Source: Bradyrhizobium niftali | GTDB taxonomy: Bacteria > Pseudomonadota > Alphaproteobacteria > Rhizobiales > Xanthobacteraceae | Direction of reading: 5' to 3' | DNA: 64,000 nt | Assembly (NCBI RefSeq): GCF_004571025.1 | Contig: NZ_SPQT01000001.1 | Coordinates: forward strand, 124,001 to 188,000 | Shown: positions 1 through 8,008 of the stretch, one piece after another | How positions within the stretch are numbered: position 1 is the first letter of the stretch | How the letters are laid out: each line of letters opens with the position of its first letter | The notes under the pieces: model-generated | The model's database searches: none | Seen by the model: the letters and a program-made list of their open reading frames with translations, nothing else | What the model was told of the DNA's origin: nothing | Translations under genes and position numbers: made by a program

Positions 1-861
1 CAGCCCGGCGGCGCGGTGAACGGCCAGATCCGCATCACCGAGCAGGGCGAGATCATCTCGTCGAAATATTCCAACGCCGAAGTCGGGCGCAACAATCTGG
101 AGATCCTTGCCGCCGCGACGCTGGAGGCGAGCCTCTTGCATCCGCGCCAGAGCGCGCCGCGCCGCGAATACCTGACCGCGATGGACGAGCTCTCAAGTCT
201 CGCCTTCAAGGCCTATCGCGGCCTCGTCTACGAGACCGATGGTTTCGTCGATTATTTCTGGGCCTCGACCGTCATCAACGAGATCGCGACGCTCAACATC
301 GGCAGCCGCCCGGCCTCGCGCAAGAAGACCCGCGCGATCGAGGACCTTCGCGCCATTCCCTGGGTGTTCTCCTGGGCGCAATGCCGCCTGATGCTGCCGG
401 GCTGGTACGGCTTTGGCAGCGCGGTCGAGCAATGGATCGCCGAGCATCCCGACAAGGGTATGCCGTTCCTCAAGGAGCTCTACAAGGAATGGCCGTTCTT
501 CCGCATGCTCTTGTCGAACATGGACATGGTGCTCGCCAAGAGCTCGATCGCGATCGCCTCGCGCTATGCCGAGCTGGTGCCGGATGAAGCCTTGCGCGAA
601 AAGATCTTCGGCCGCATCCGCCGCGAATGGCATTCCTGTATCGAGACGCTGCTGGACATCATGGGCCAGGACCGGCTCTTGCAAGGCAACCCGCTGCTCG
701 AACGCTCCGTGCGCCACCGCTTTCCCTATCTCGATCCGCTCAATCACGTGCAGGTCGAGCTGCTGAAAGAGCACCGCGCGCAGAACCCGGACGAGCAGGT
801 GCTGCGCGGGATTCAGCTGACCATCAACGGTATCTCGGCGGGCTTGCGGAATACGGGTTAG
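1..861 (+). CDS. ppc: phosphoenolpyruvate carboxylase, C-terminal part (5' truncated by window)
   Basis: The frame is open from base 1, so the start codon lies outside the window. About 286 C-terminal residues are visible. They open with a stretch resembling the PEPC signature around Gly-Ala-Val-Asn-Gly followed by [11 protein letters not shown]. They end in [15 protein letters not shown], the conserved PEPC carboxyl terminus whose NTG end reaches the active site and effector region. The family catalyses bicarbonate plus PEP to oxaloacetate plus phosphate in the cytoplasm, replenishing the TCA cycle. The helical segment around [10 protein letters not shown] and [16 protein letters not shown] is also typical. 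The next gene is convergent, 72 bases away, so this is probably the end of a transcription unit. Confidence 0.95.
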   Translation, partial: QPGGAVNGQIRITEQGEIISSKYSNAEVGRNNLEILAAATLEASLLHPRQSAPRREYLTAMDELSSLAFKAYRGLVYETDGFVDYFWASTVINEIATLNIGSRPASRKKTRAIEDLRAIPWVFSWAQCRLMLPGWYGFGSAVEQWIAEHPDKGMPFLKELYKEWPFFRMLLSNMDMVLAKSSIAIASRYAELVPDEALREKIFGRIRREWHSCIETLLDIMGQDRLLQGNPLLERSVRHRFPYLDPLNHVQVELLKEHRAQNPDEQVLRGIQLTINGISAGLRNTG

Positions 862-932
862 CAACGCGGCGTCTTCTCGCCTCGTTGCTAACGTGGTTGG
901 CCGGGGCAAGCCCGGCCGTGAGGCCGCAGCTA

Positions 933-2099
933 TCAGGGCTTCATTGCGCCTTGTACACTGGTGTAAACGGCATAGAGTGACGACGAGCCACAGATATAAA
1001 GTCTGTTTCGCTGCTGCCCGCCGAAGCTCAGGTTGGCGACGGTTTCCGGGATGTGAATTTTGCCAAGCAGTTGGCCGTTGGCCGTATAGCAGCGCACGCC
1101 GTCTTCGTTCGGATCGCCCCAGCCCACCGAACACCAGACCCGTCCCTCGGTGTCACAGCGGACGCCGTCGGTAATGCTCGGCTTCGGCATTTCTGCGAAG
1201 ACTTTGCTGTTCGACACCTTCCCCGCCGCCACATCGAGGTCGAATACGCGGATATGGGATGGGTTGTCTGGTCCGTCCGTGAATCCGGTGTCGCAGATAT
1301 AGAGCTTCTTTTCGTCGGGTGAGATGGCGAGTCCATTGGGCTCCACGAAGTCGTCGACGACGACCTTGATGTCGCCGGTCTTCGGGTCGACGCGGTAGAC
1401 GTTCTTTTTCTCCTGCTCGGGGTCCGCCTTGACGCCCTCGTAGAAGCCGCCGATGCCGTAGGCCGGATCGGAGAACCAGATCGCGCCATCGGCGGTGACG
1501 ACCGCATCGTTCGGCGAGTTCAATCGCTTGCCATTGAATTTGTCGGCAATGATGGTGATCGAGCCGTCGAGTTCGGTGCGCGTCACACGCCGCCCGCTAT
1601 GCTCGCACGTGATCAGGCGTCCTTCGCGATCGATCGTGTTGCCGTTCGAGTTCATCGAGGGTTGACGGTAGACGCTGGTATGACCGTCATCCTCCGAGAA
1701 TCGCATGATGCGATTGTTGGGGATGTCGCTGAACAGCAGATATCGTCCAGCTGCAAAATACACGGGACCTTCGGCCCACCGGAAGCCGGTTGCAACACGC
1801 TCGACCGCCATGGTGCCGGCGAAGGCCGGGAAGTCGGCAGGCCCGAACGTTGGCGGCCCCTTCTTGGCGGATTCCAGACGGGAGTCTGGGTAGCGGCTGC
1901 CGGGAAGTGGTCCCAAGGGCAATGGGGCTGTCGATATCGTCGGAGTGCCGGTCTGGCCCAATGGTGCGACGGAGGCTGCCAGAGTTGCGTTCATGGTAAC
2001 GCCGGTCGCGGCTACCGCCGCTGCCGCGCCCTTCAAGAGGGTGCGGCGCCCGAGGCAGGGCTCATCAGTACCGGTAGAAATGGTCATTGATTTTGTCAT
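933..2099 (-). CDS. SMP-30/gluconolactonase/LRE family protein with Tat signal
   Basis: 388 residues if started at the ATG at 2099, which has a GGAGG ribosome site about 5 bases upstream; longer upstream starts lack this. The N-terminus carries a twin-arginine signal (GRRTLLKGAAAAVAATG), so export to the periplasm as a folded protein is expected. The mature part is a six-bladed SMP-30-like beta-propeller. Expected metal and active-site positions are visible: Glu in RWAEGPVYF, Asn in LNSPNDAVV, and Asp in SITDGVRCD. The family hydrolyses sugar lactones or related esters using a divalent cation; the substrate here is not predictable. It is the last gene of the minus-strand group DUF35-thiolase-SDR, separated from the SDR gene by about 115 bases with a hairpin, so it may have partly separate expression. 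Confidence 0.85.
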   Translation of the reverse strand: MTKSMTISTGTDEPCLGRRTLLKGAAAAVAATGVTMNATLAASVAPLGQTGTPTISTAPLPLGPLPGSRYPDSRLESAKKGPPTFGPADFPAFAGTMAVERVATGFRWAEGPVYFAAGRYLLFSDIPNNRIMRFSEDDGHTSVYRQPSMNSNGNTIDREGRLITCEHSGRRVTRTELDGSITIIADKFNGKRLNSPNDAVVTADGAIWFSDPAYGIGGFYEGVKADPEQEKKNVYRVDPKTGDIKVVVDDFVEPNGLAISPDEKKLYICDTGFTDGPDNPSHIRVFDLDVAAGKVSNSKVFAEMPKPSITDGVRCDTEGRVWCSVGWGDPNEDGVRCYTANGQLLGKIHIPETVANLSFGGQQRNRLYICGSSSLYAVYTSVQGAMKP

Positions 2100-2158
2100 A
2101 GTCGCCTCCCGTTTTTTTGTGGAAGGAAACCATTCGCCCGCAATCGGGCGTAATGCGG

Positions 2159-2188
2159 GCGATCTCCGGCCGGACAACCGGAGATCGC
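2159..2188 (-). terminator. 11-bp perfect hairpin between SDR and SMP-30 genes
   Basis: Arms GCGATCTCCGG (2159-2169) and CCGGAGATCGC (2178-2188) are perfectly complementary around an 8-base loop. It lies just 3' of the SDR stop at 2214 on the minus strand. No T-run follows, so it may be an attenuator or an RNA-stability element rather than a full intrinsic terminator. Confidence 0.45.
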
Positions 2189-2213
2189 AGCGCAACAATG
2201 ACCGGGAATTCGA

Positions 2214-3128
2214 TTACACGGGATCCCAGGGGAAGATGTCGGCGGAGCGGTCGAGCTTGTAGAACGAGCCCTTCAGCGCCGGCATGCCATGTTCGGCGAT
2301 CGATTGCGGCGTCCAGCCTTCGCTCCGGTGCACCGAGCGCAGCGGGCGGTTCTGGCTGAACAGGAACAGCTCGTTCATGCGCGCGCCAAAAATCTGCCCG
2401 CTGACGTCCTTGGCGGCATCGGACAGCAGATAGGCGCAGACCGGCGCGATCTTCTCCGGTCCCATCTGCTTGATCTTCTCGACGCGCGCCTTCTCGGCTT
2501 CGGTCTCGGTCGGGATGGTGCCGATCATGCGGGTCCAGGCGAACGGCGAGACGCAGTTGGAGCGGACGTTGAAGCGGCCCATGTCGAGCGCGATCGACTT
2601 CGACAGGCCGACGATGCCGAGCTTGGCGGCGGCGTAGTTGGCCTGGCCAAAGTTGCCGATCAGGCCCGAGGTCGAGGTGAAGTGCACGAAGGAGCCAGAC
2701 TCCTGCTCGCGGAAAATCCGCGCCGCGGCGTGGCTGACGTAGAACGAGCCCATCAAATGCACCTTGATGACGGCCTCGAAGGCCTCCACGCTCATCTTGT
2801 GGAAGATCATGTCGCGCAAGATGCCGGCATTGTTGACGACGCCATCGAGCCGGCCGAAATGATCGGTCGCGGTCTTCACGATCTTGCTGGCGGGGATCGC
2901 TTCCGCCACCGACTCGAAATTGGCAACCGCCGCGCCGCCGCGCTTCTTGATCTCCTCGACCACCTCCTCGGCGGGAGAAGCGCTCGAACCGGCACCGTCG
3001 GCGGCGACGCCGGGATCGTTGACGACGACCTTGGCGCCTTCCGCCGCGCACAGCAGCGCGATCTCCCGCCCGATGCCGCGGCCTGCGCCGGTGACGATGA
3101 TGACCTTGTCTTGCAGTGATTTTGTCAT
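2214..3128 (-). CDS. short-chain dehydrogenase/reductase (3-hydroxyacyl-CoA dehydrogenase type)
   Basis: 304 residues from the ATG at 3128, preceded by AGGAGAG. It is a Rossmann-fold SDR: nucleotide-binding TGAGRGIG near residue 12, NNAG motif (VVNNAGILRD), and catalytic Ser-Tyr-Lys with TSTSGLIGNFGQANYAAAK (Tyr and Lys in YAAAK). The arrangement VVVNDPG after the second strand and the LRDMIFHKMS segment resemble the hydroxyacyl-CoA dehydrogenase domain of multifunctional beta-oxidation enzymes. The C-terminal 50 residues extend past the usual SDR end. It follows the thiolase-like gene, which suggests that it oxidises a beta-hydroxyacyl-CoA before or after thiolytic or retro-aldol cleavage. 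The actual substrate is not known. Confidence 0.85.
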   Translation of the reverse strand: MTKSLQDKVIIVTGAGRGIGREIALLCAAEGAKVVVNDPGVAADGAGSSASPAEEVVEEIKKRGGAAVANFESVAEAIPASKIVKTATDHFGRLDGVVNNAGILRDMIFHKMSVEAFEAVIKVHLMGSFYVSHAAARIFREQESGSFVHFTSTSGLIGNFGQANYAAAKLGIVGLSKSIALDMGRFNVRSNCVSPFAWTRMIGTIPTETEAEKARVEKIKQMGPEKIAPVCAYLLSDAAKDVSGQIFGARMNELFLFSQNRPLRSVHRSEGWTPQSIAEHGMPALKGSFYKLDRSADIFPWDPV

Positions 3129-3148
3129 TGGACTCTCCTGTTGCCCCT

Positions 3149-3228
3149 CGTCATTCCGGGGCGCGCAAAGCGCGAACCCGGAATCTCGAGATTCCGGGTC
3201 TGGTGCTTCGCACCATCCCGGAATGACG
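3149..3228. repeat. intergenic palindromic repeat, GTCATTCCGGGG family
   Basis: An 80-bp imperfect palindrome beginning CGTCATTCCGGGGCGCG and ending CCCGGAATGACG. It fills the gap between the SDR and thiolase genes, and related copies occur at 7119-7228 and 12486-12585. It would form a long hairpin in the polycistronic mRNA. Confidence 0.85.
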
Positions 3229-3235
3229 AAGGTGG

Positions 3236-4342
3236 TTAGCGTTCGTTCGTAAACACGATCGTGCCTGATGCTGCGAACATGCCGCCGACACCATGGCACA
3301 CCGAAATCTTCGCGTTCGGCACCTGCGCCGGCGCGATGCCGCGCATCTGGCGTACGCTCTCCTGGTAGGAGAGACCGCCGCCATTGGTGTTGAGCGGCAG
3401 CTTAGCCCCGGGCCGCGTGTTGCCGTCGGCGATGAACTTTCCGGTCTCCTCATGCGGCATGAAGCCGAGGTCGCCGAGGCCGAACAGCGGCAGATGCGCG
3501 AACGCGTCGTAGATCATGAGATGGTCGACGTCCTTGTGCGCGATGCCGGCTTCCTTGAAGGCAAGGGGGCCGGCGGTCTTGAACGCGCGCGAGGAGTTGA
3601 AGGTCTCCATCTGGCTGACCATCGGCGTTTCCACGCTCTCGCCGGTGCCCATGATGTAGACGGGCTTGCGCGGAAAATCCCTGGCGCGGTCGGCCGAGGT
3701 CAGGATCAGGGCGCCGCCGCCGTCGGTGACGAGGCAGCACTGCAGAAGCCGGAACGGATAGGCGATCATGCGCGAATTGAGGACATCAGCGACCGTGATC
3801 GGGTCCTTCATCATCGCGCGCGGATTCCTCGCCGCCCATTCTCGCTGCACCACGGCGACCGAAGCAAGCTGCTCGTGGGTGATGCCGTAGGTTTTCATGA
3901 AGCGCAGCACGGGGATCGGGAACATGCTGGGCGGGCCGTAGACGCCATAGGGCGCCTCGAACTGGCCGTTGAGGCTGTCCGCCGGCGTCGAGCGCGGCAG
4001 CTTGCCGATCATCGACTTGCCACTTTCCGCATGCGTGATCAGCACGGTCTTGCACAGGCCGGCCTCGATCGCCGCGGCGGCATGACGAACATGCAGCATG
4101 AAGGAGCAGCCGCCGACCGAGGTGCCGTCCACCCAGGTCGGCTTGATGCCGAGATAGTGGCAGACCTGCTGCGGCGTTTCGACCGCGGTGGCAAAGCCGT
4201 CGATGTCGGAGAGCTTCAGCCCGGCGTCCGCAATGGCGTTGAGCGCCGCGTCCGCGTGAAGCTGGAGCTGCGAGGCGTTGGGGACGACGCCGAGTTCGGT
4301 GGTCTCGGCCGCGCCGACGACTGCAACCTGGTTGCTGCGCAT
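3236..4342 (-). CDS. thiolase-fold protein (lipid-transfer/acetyl-CoA acetyltransferase-like)
   Basis: 368 residues, shorter than classical thiolases (about 390-400) and similar to the SCP2/lipid-transfer thiolase branch. Visible motifs are SVGGCSFMLHVRHAAAAI, which includes a Cys near where thiolases have their nucleophile, NTNGGGLSYQ in the C-terminal half, and a terminal CHGVGGMF. The start lies only 3 bases after the DUF35 stop. A thiolase-like protein paired with a Zn-ribbon/OB-fold DUF35 subunit is a recurrent pair. In steroid side-chain catabolism the pair forms a retro-aldolase, while elsewhere it acts as an acyltransferase. Which reaction occurs here cannot be read from the sequence. 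The SDR gene next in the operon points to acyl-CoA chemistry. Confidence 0.85.
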   Translation of the reverse strand: MRSNQVAVVGAAETTELGVVPNASQLQLHADAALNAIADAGLKLSDIDGFATAVETPQQVCHYLGIKPTWVDGTSVGGCSFMLHVRHAAAAIEAGLCKTVLITHAESGKSMIGKLPRSTPADSLNGQFEAPYGVYGPPSMFPIPVLRFMKTYGITHEQLASVAVVQREWAARNPRAMMKDPITVADVLNSRMIAYPFRLLQCCLVTDGGGALILTSADRARDFPRKPVYIMGTGESVETPMVSQMETFNSSRAFKTAGPLAFKEAGIAHKDVDHLMIYDAFAHLPLFGLGDLGFMPHEETGKFIADGNTRPGAKLPLNTNGGGLSYQESVRQMRGIAPAQVPNAKISVCHGVGGMFAASGTIVFTNER

Positions 4343-4345
4343 GGC

Positions 4346-4759
4346 TTACCCCTTCGCCGGACGGAAGACGGGAAGGGTGATCTTGTCGTCGAGCTCCTGG
4401 AAGGCGACCTCGAGCTTCATGTCGAGCTCGAGCGCCTCCGGGGTCTGCGGGCAGTCGATGATGTTGCTCATCATCCGCGGTCCCTCGGCAAGCTCGACCA
4501 CGGCGATCGCATAAGGCGGCGTGAAGCCGGGCGCGGCGGGACGGTGGTTGATCACGTAGCTGTAGAGGAAACCCTTGCCGCTCGCCTTGAAGATGCTGAC
4601 CTTGCGCGAGGCGCAGGACGGGCAGAACGGGCGCGGCGGGAAGTAGACGTGCGCGCAGGCGTCGCAGCGTTGCAGACGCAGTTCGCCCGCTTTCGTGCCG
4701 TCCCAGAAATGCTGGGTTTCCGGCGTCGGTTTTGGTCGCGCGCGCTGCGGTTCGGCCAT
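4346..4759 (-). CDS. Zn-ribbon domain-containing OB-fold protein (DUF35)
   Basis: 137 residues from the ATG at 4759, which follows a GGGAGG site; frame upstream of this is low-complexity and unlikely. The N-terminal rubredoxin-like zinc ribbon has CDAC and CPSC knuckles about 15 residues apart, with the segment VYFPPRPFCPSCAS between. An OB-fold follows (GFLYSYVINHR, IAVVELAEGPRMMSNI). DUF35 proteins are non-catalytic partners of thiolase-like enzymes and probably present acyl-CoA or CoA. It is the first gene of the operon, with the thiolase-like gene starting 3 bases after its stop. The operon diverges from the amidase gene, so the 180 bases at 4760-4938 must hold both promoters. Confidence 0.87.
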   Translation of the reverse strand: MAEPQRARPKPTPETQHFWDGTKAGELRLQRCDACAHVYFPPRPFCPSCASRKVSIFKASGKGFLYSYVINHRPAAPGFTPPYAIAVVELAEGPRMMSNIIDCPQTPEALELDMKLEVAFQELDDKITLPVFRPAKG

Positions 4760-4938
4760 GTCGGCGGGTCCTCCCGGGCAGCAGGCCTTTGTGCCTGCCT
4801 GTTTCGATCTTGATGCGACAATCGACCATGGCGCGTCAACGGTCCAGCAATGCGCATGCATGCCATCATGCGCACAATGCTTGTGTCGAACTGAGGCAGC
4901 GCTATAGATTGCGCGCGCAGATATTCCGTGAGACAGAC

Positions 4939-6288
4939 ATGCCCGATTTTCCGACACTTGCGAAGCTCGCCGACGACCTCGAAAGCGGCCGCACCACCTC
5001 CCGCAGGCTGGTCGAGGCCTGCATCGCCAGGATCGCCGACCCCGCCGGCGAGGGCCAGCGCACGTTCATCCACGTCGACAAGGATGCGGCGCTCGCGACC
5101 GCGGACGCGATGGACGGCTTGCGCAAGGTCAAGGCCGCGCCGTCGCGCTATGCCGGTATCCCGATCTCGATCAAGGATCTCTTCGATATCAGGGGACAGA
5201 CGACGCGCGCCGGCTCGCGTGCGCTCGACGACTCCGATCCGGCGGAGCACGACGCCGCGACGGTCGAGCGGCTGCGCAAGGCTGGCTTCGTCCTGATCGG
5301 GCGGACCAACATGACCGAATTCGCCTATTCCGGCATCGGCATCAATCCGCATTACGGCACGCCGAAGGGGGCCTGGAACCGGGCCGAGGGCCACGTGCCC
5401 GGCGGCTCGTCCTCGGGCGCGGCGGTGTCCGTGCTCGACGGCATGGCGCACGGCGCGCTCGGCACCGATACCGGCGGCTCCTGCCGGATTCCCGCCGCCT
5501 TCAACGGCATCGTCGGCTACAAGCCGACGCAGCGGCGCGTGCCGCTCGACGGCGCGGTGCCGCTGTCGTTCTCGCTCGACAGCATCGGGCCGCTGGCGCG
5601 ATCGGTCAGTTGCTGTGCCATACTCGATGCCGTGCTCGCCAACGAGCCGATCGTCGCGCTGAAGCCGCGGCCGATCCAGGGCATGCGGCTGGCGGTGCCC
5701 ACCACCATCGCGCTCGACGATCTCGATGCGGCAGTGGCCGAGACCTTCGAGCGCGCGCTCAAGAGCCTCGCCGACCATGGCGCAAGCATCGAGCGCATCG
5801 AGATGGCGGAATTCCACGACATCGGACCGATGAACGCCAAGGGTGGTTTTGCCGCGTCCGAGAGCTACGCCTGGCACCGCTATCTCATCACGGCCAAGGG
5901 CGACGTTTACGATCCCCGGGTCTACGTGCGCATCATGCGCGGCGAGGCACAGAGTGCGGCCGACTACATCGATCTCCTCAACGAGCGCCGCTCGCTGATC
6001 GCCCGCGTCAATGCTCGCATCGCGCCCTATGACGCCTTGGTGCTGCCGACCACCGCCAACACGCCGCCGAAGATCGCCGATCTCGCCGACGACAAGGCAT
6101 TCACCACCCAGAACCTGCGCGCGCTGCGCAATTGCACCCTGATCAACATGATCGACGGCTGCGCCATCTCTCTCCCTGCGCATCGCGAGGGCGACGTTCC
6201 CGTCGGCCTGATGCTGGCGGGTGCGGGCGGATCGGACCGCCGTATCTTCGAGCTTGCTGCCGGCATGGAGGCCGTAATTCGTGTTTGA
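4939..6288 (+). CDS. amidase (amidase signature family)
   Basis: 449 residues from ATG 4939 (MPDFPTLAKL). The family Ser-cisSer-Lys triad is recognisable: Lys in ISIKDLFD, cis-Ser in the glycine/serine-rich PGGSSSGAAVS, and nucleophilic Ser in GTDTGGSCRIPAAFNG, followed by GYKPT. The length is normal for the family. It hydrolyses a carboxamide to acid plus ammonia, but the side-chain pocket does not tell the substrate. The C-terminal codons overlap the GTG start of the next gene by 8 bases, which suggests translational coupling and a shared pathway. Glutamyl-tRNA amidotransferase subunit A belongs to the same family but would be expected with gatC/gatB, which are absent here. Confidence 0.9.
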   Translation: MPDFPTLAKLADDLESGRTTSRRLVEACIARIADPAGEGQRTFIHVDKDAALATADAMDGLRKVKAAPSRYAGIPISIKDLFDIRGQTTRAGSRALDDSDPAEHDAATVERLRKAGFVLIGRTNMTEFAYSGIGINPHYGTPKGAWNRAEGHVPGGSSSGAAVSVLDGMAHGALGTDTGGSCRIPAAFNGIVGYKPTQRRVPLDGAVPLSFSLDSIGPLARSVSCCAILDAVLANEPIVALKPRPIQGMRLAVPTTIALDDLDAAVAETFERALKSLADHGASIERIEMAEFHDIGPMNAKGGFAASESYAWHRYLITAKGDVYDPRVYVRIMRGEAQSAADYIDLLNERRSLIARVNARIAPYDALVLPTTANTPPKIADLADDKAFTTQNLRALRNCTLINMIDGCAISLPAHREGDVPVGLMLAGAGGSDRRIFELAAGMEAVIRV

Positions 6289-6967
6289 CCTGACTTTCAC
6301 CGTCGATGCCCAGGACACCACCACGCCGCTGACGCTGGCGATCGACCAGATGGTCATCGCCGGCTGGACCGGCCGCGATCCCGTCGCGCGCGACAAGCAC
6401 ATCGCCGAGCTGCAAGAGATGGGCATCGCCCCGCCGGCCTCGACCCCGATCTACTATCGCGCCTCGGCACGGCGGCTGACCCTGGAAGACCGCATCGAGT
6501 GCTGCGGCGGCGATTCCAGCGGCGAGGTCGAGTTCGTGCTGATCGGCTGGCAGGGCCGCGTCTTCGTCGGCTGCGGCTCCGACCACACCGACCGCAAGGT
6601 CGAGGCCTACAACGTCACGGTGTCCAAGCAGATGTGCGACAAGCCGATCGCCTCGACGCTGTGGGAGCTCGAGGACGTCATCGGCCACTGGGACAGGATG
6701 ATCCTGCGCTCCTACGCCTGGATCAAGGGCGAGCGCGTGCTCTACCAGGAGGGCACGCTGGACGCGATGCTGCCGGTCACCGACCTGATCGCGCGCGGTT
6801 TCGATGGCAAGACATTTCCCGACGGCTGCGCCATGTTCGGCGGCACCTTCGCCGCCAAGGGCGGCATCCGCCCGGCCGACCGGTTCGAGTTCGAGCTGGA
6901 GGACCCGGTGCTGAAGCGGACGATCAGGCACGGGTATGACGTGGTGACGTTGCCGGTGCTGGGCTAG
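6281..6967 (+). CDS. DUF2848 family protein
   Basis: 228 residues, GTG start overlapping the amidase stop by 8 bases. It resembles DUF2848 proteins, which often neighbour amidases and are thought to have a fumarylacetoacetate-hydrolase-like fold. Visible landmarks are GWTGRDPVARDKHIAELQ, GSDHTDRKVEAYNV, SKQMCDKPIAS and GGTFAAKGGIRPADRFEFELEDP near the C-terminus. No signal peptide or membrane segment is seen. The tight coupling suggests that it processes or binds the acid released by the amidase, which is inference only. No biochemical function is established that I can cite. Confidence 0.8.
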   Translation: MFDLTFTVDAQDTTTPLTLAIDQMVIAGWTGRDPVARDKHIAELQEMGIAPPASTPIYYRASARRLTLEDRIECCGGDSSGEVEFVLIGWQGRVFVGCGSDHTDRKVEAYNVTVSKQMCDKPIASTLWELEDVIGHWDRMILRSYAWIKGERVLYQEGTLDAMLPVTDLIARGFDGKTFPDGCAMFGGTFAAKGGIRPADRFEFELEDPVLKRTIRHGYDVVTLPVLG

Positions 6968-6977
6968 CTCTCTCCAC

Positions 6978-7060
6978 CGTCATTGCGAGCGAAGCAATCC
7001 AGAGTCTCTCCGCGGGAACCAGTCTGGATTGCTTCGTCGCAAGGGCTCCTCGCAATGACG
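6978..7060. repeat. intergenic palindromic repeat, GTCATTGCGAGCG family
   Basis: Begins CGTCATTGCGAGCGAAGCAA and ends with CTCGCAATGACG, with internal arms CAATCCAGA and TCTGGATTG. It is an 83-bp dyad unlike the family at 7119-7228 beside it. It lies after the DUF2848 stop and could act as a transcript end. Confidence 0.85.
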
Positions 7061-7118
7061 GGGACCGGTCGTCGGAAATCGGGTGGTTGTCGCGGCCGCG
7101 ATCTGCGACACCAACCTC

Positions 7119-7228
7119 CGTCATTCCGGGGCGCGACGAAGTCGCGAGCCCGGAATCCATTCATCCGCGGTTTGTGCGGCCCGATGGATTCCGGGCTCGC
7201 GCCCAAGAGGGCGCGCCCCGGAATGACG
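7119..7228. repeat. intergenic palindromic repeat, GTCATTCCGGGG family (second copy)
   Basis: A 110-bp dyad from CGTCATTCCGGGGCGCG to CGCGCCCCGGAATGACG, with inner arms GAATCCAT and ATGGATTC. It belongs to the same family as 3149-3228. It ends 12 bases before the 2OG-oxygenase start, so it sits in that gene's leader. Confidence 0.85.
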
Positions 7229-7240
7229 GAAGTGGATAGG

Positions 7241-7999
7241 ATGGCCCCGATGCCAATCGCGAAACGTGTTCCCGCCAGCCTCGATGAGACGACTGACATT
7301 GCTGCCCACGTCGATGCCCTCGACTGGCCTCAAATCACCTCCGAGCTCGACTCCCAGGGCTGCGCCGTCCTGAACGGCCTGTTGACGCCGGACGAATGCC
7401 GCGCCGTCGCCGCGCTCTATCCCGACGACGCAAACTTCCGCAGCCGCATCGTCATGGGCCGCCACGGTTTTGGCCGCGGCGAGTACAAATATTTCTCCTA
7501 CCCGCTGCCCGACCTGATCGCGCAGCTGCGCCCGGTGCTCTACGCGCATCTGCAAGGCGTCGCCAATCGCTGGAATGAGGCGATGGGGATCGACATCCAC
7601 TACCCTGCCGCGCATGCGGCGTTCCTGAAGCGCTGCCACGAGGCGGGACAGGCGCGCCCGACGCCGCTGCTGCTGCAATACGAGACCGGTGACTACAACT
7701 GCCTGCACCAGGACCTCTATGGCGAGCACGTGTTCCCGATCCAGGTCGCGATCCTCTTGTCCGAGCCCGGACGTGACTTCACCGGCGGCGAGTTCGTGCT
7801 GACCGAGCAGCGCCCGCGCATGCAGTCCCGCGCCGAGGTGGTGCCGCTGGCGCAGGGCGACGCGGTCGCCTTTGCTGTGCATCACCGCCCGGTGCAGGGG
7901 ACGCGCGGCACGTATCGCGTTAACCTCCGCCACGGCGTTAGCCGCATCCGATCCGGCCAACGCCATACGCTGGGTGTGATCTTTCATGATGCCAAATGA
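7241..7999 (+). CDS. 2-oxoglutarate/Fe(II)-dependent oxygenase (prolyl-4-hydroxylase-like)
   Basis: 252 residues from ATG 7241; ATG 7250 is an alternative. The double-stranded beta-helix iron site is visible: HxD as His156-Gln-Asp158 in NCLHQDLYG, a distal His at about 214/215 (FAVHHRP), and a 2OG-binding Arg downstream (YRVNLRHG). The segment FTGGEFVLTEQRPR is typical of P4H-like oxygenases. It should couple decarboxylation of 2-oxoglutarate to hydroxylation of an unknown substrate. It stops 9 bases before the AlkB gene in the same frame, so the two oxygenases are probably cotranscribed. That placement makes a role in nucleic-acid or protein repair a reasonable guess, not a demonstrated one. 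Confidence 0.85.
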   Translation: MAPMPIAKRVPASLDETTDIAAHVDALDWPQITSELDSQGCAVLNGLLTPDECRAVAALYPDDANFRSRIVMGRHGFGRGEYKYFSYPLPDLIAQLRPVLYAHLQGVANRWNEAMGIDIHYPAAHAAFLKRCHEAGQARPTPLLLQYETGDYNCLHQDLYGEHVFPIQVAILLSEPGRDFTGGEFVLTEQRPRMQSRAEVVPLAQGDAVAFAVHHRPVQGTRGTYRVNLRHGVSRIRSGQRHTLGVIFHDAK

Positions 8000-8008
8000 G
8001 CGCAGGAA

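Noticed and set aside
4552..6426. A 624-codon minus-strand frame opposite the amidase gene
   Set aside because: No domain, and it runs through a recognised amidase and the DUF35 start.
6978..7228. CRISPR array, given repeated palindromes close together
   Set aside because: The two elements are different families, each a single long dyad. No regular direct repeats with unique spacers are present.
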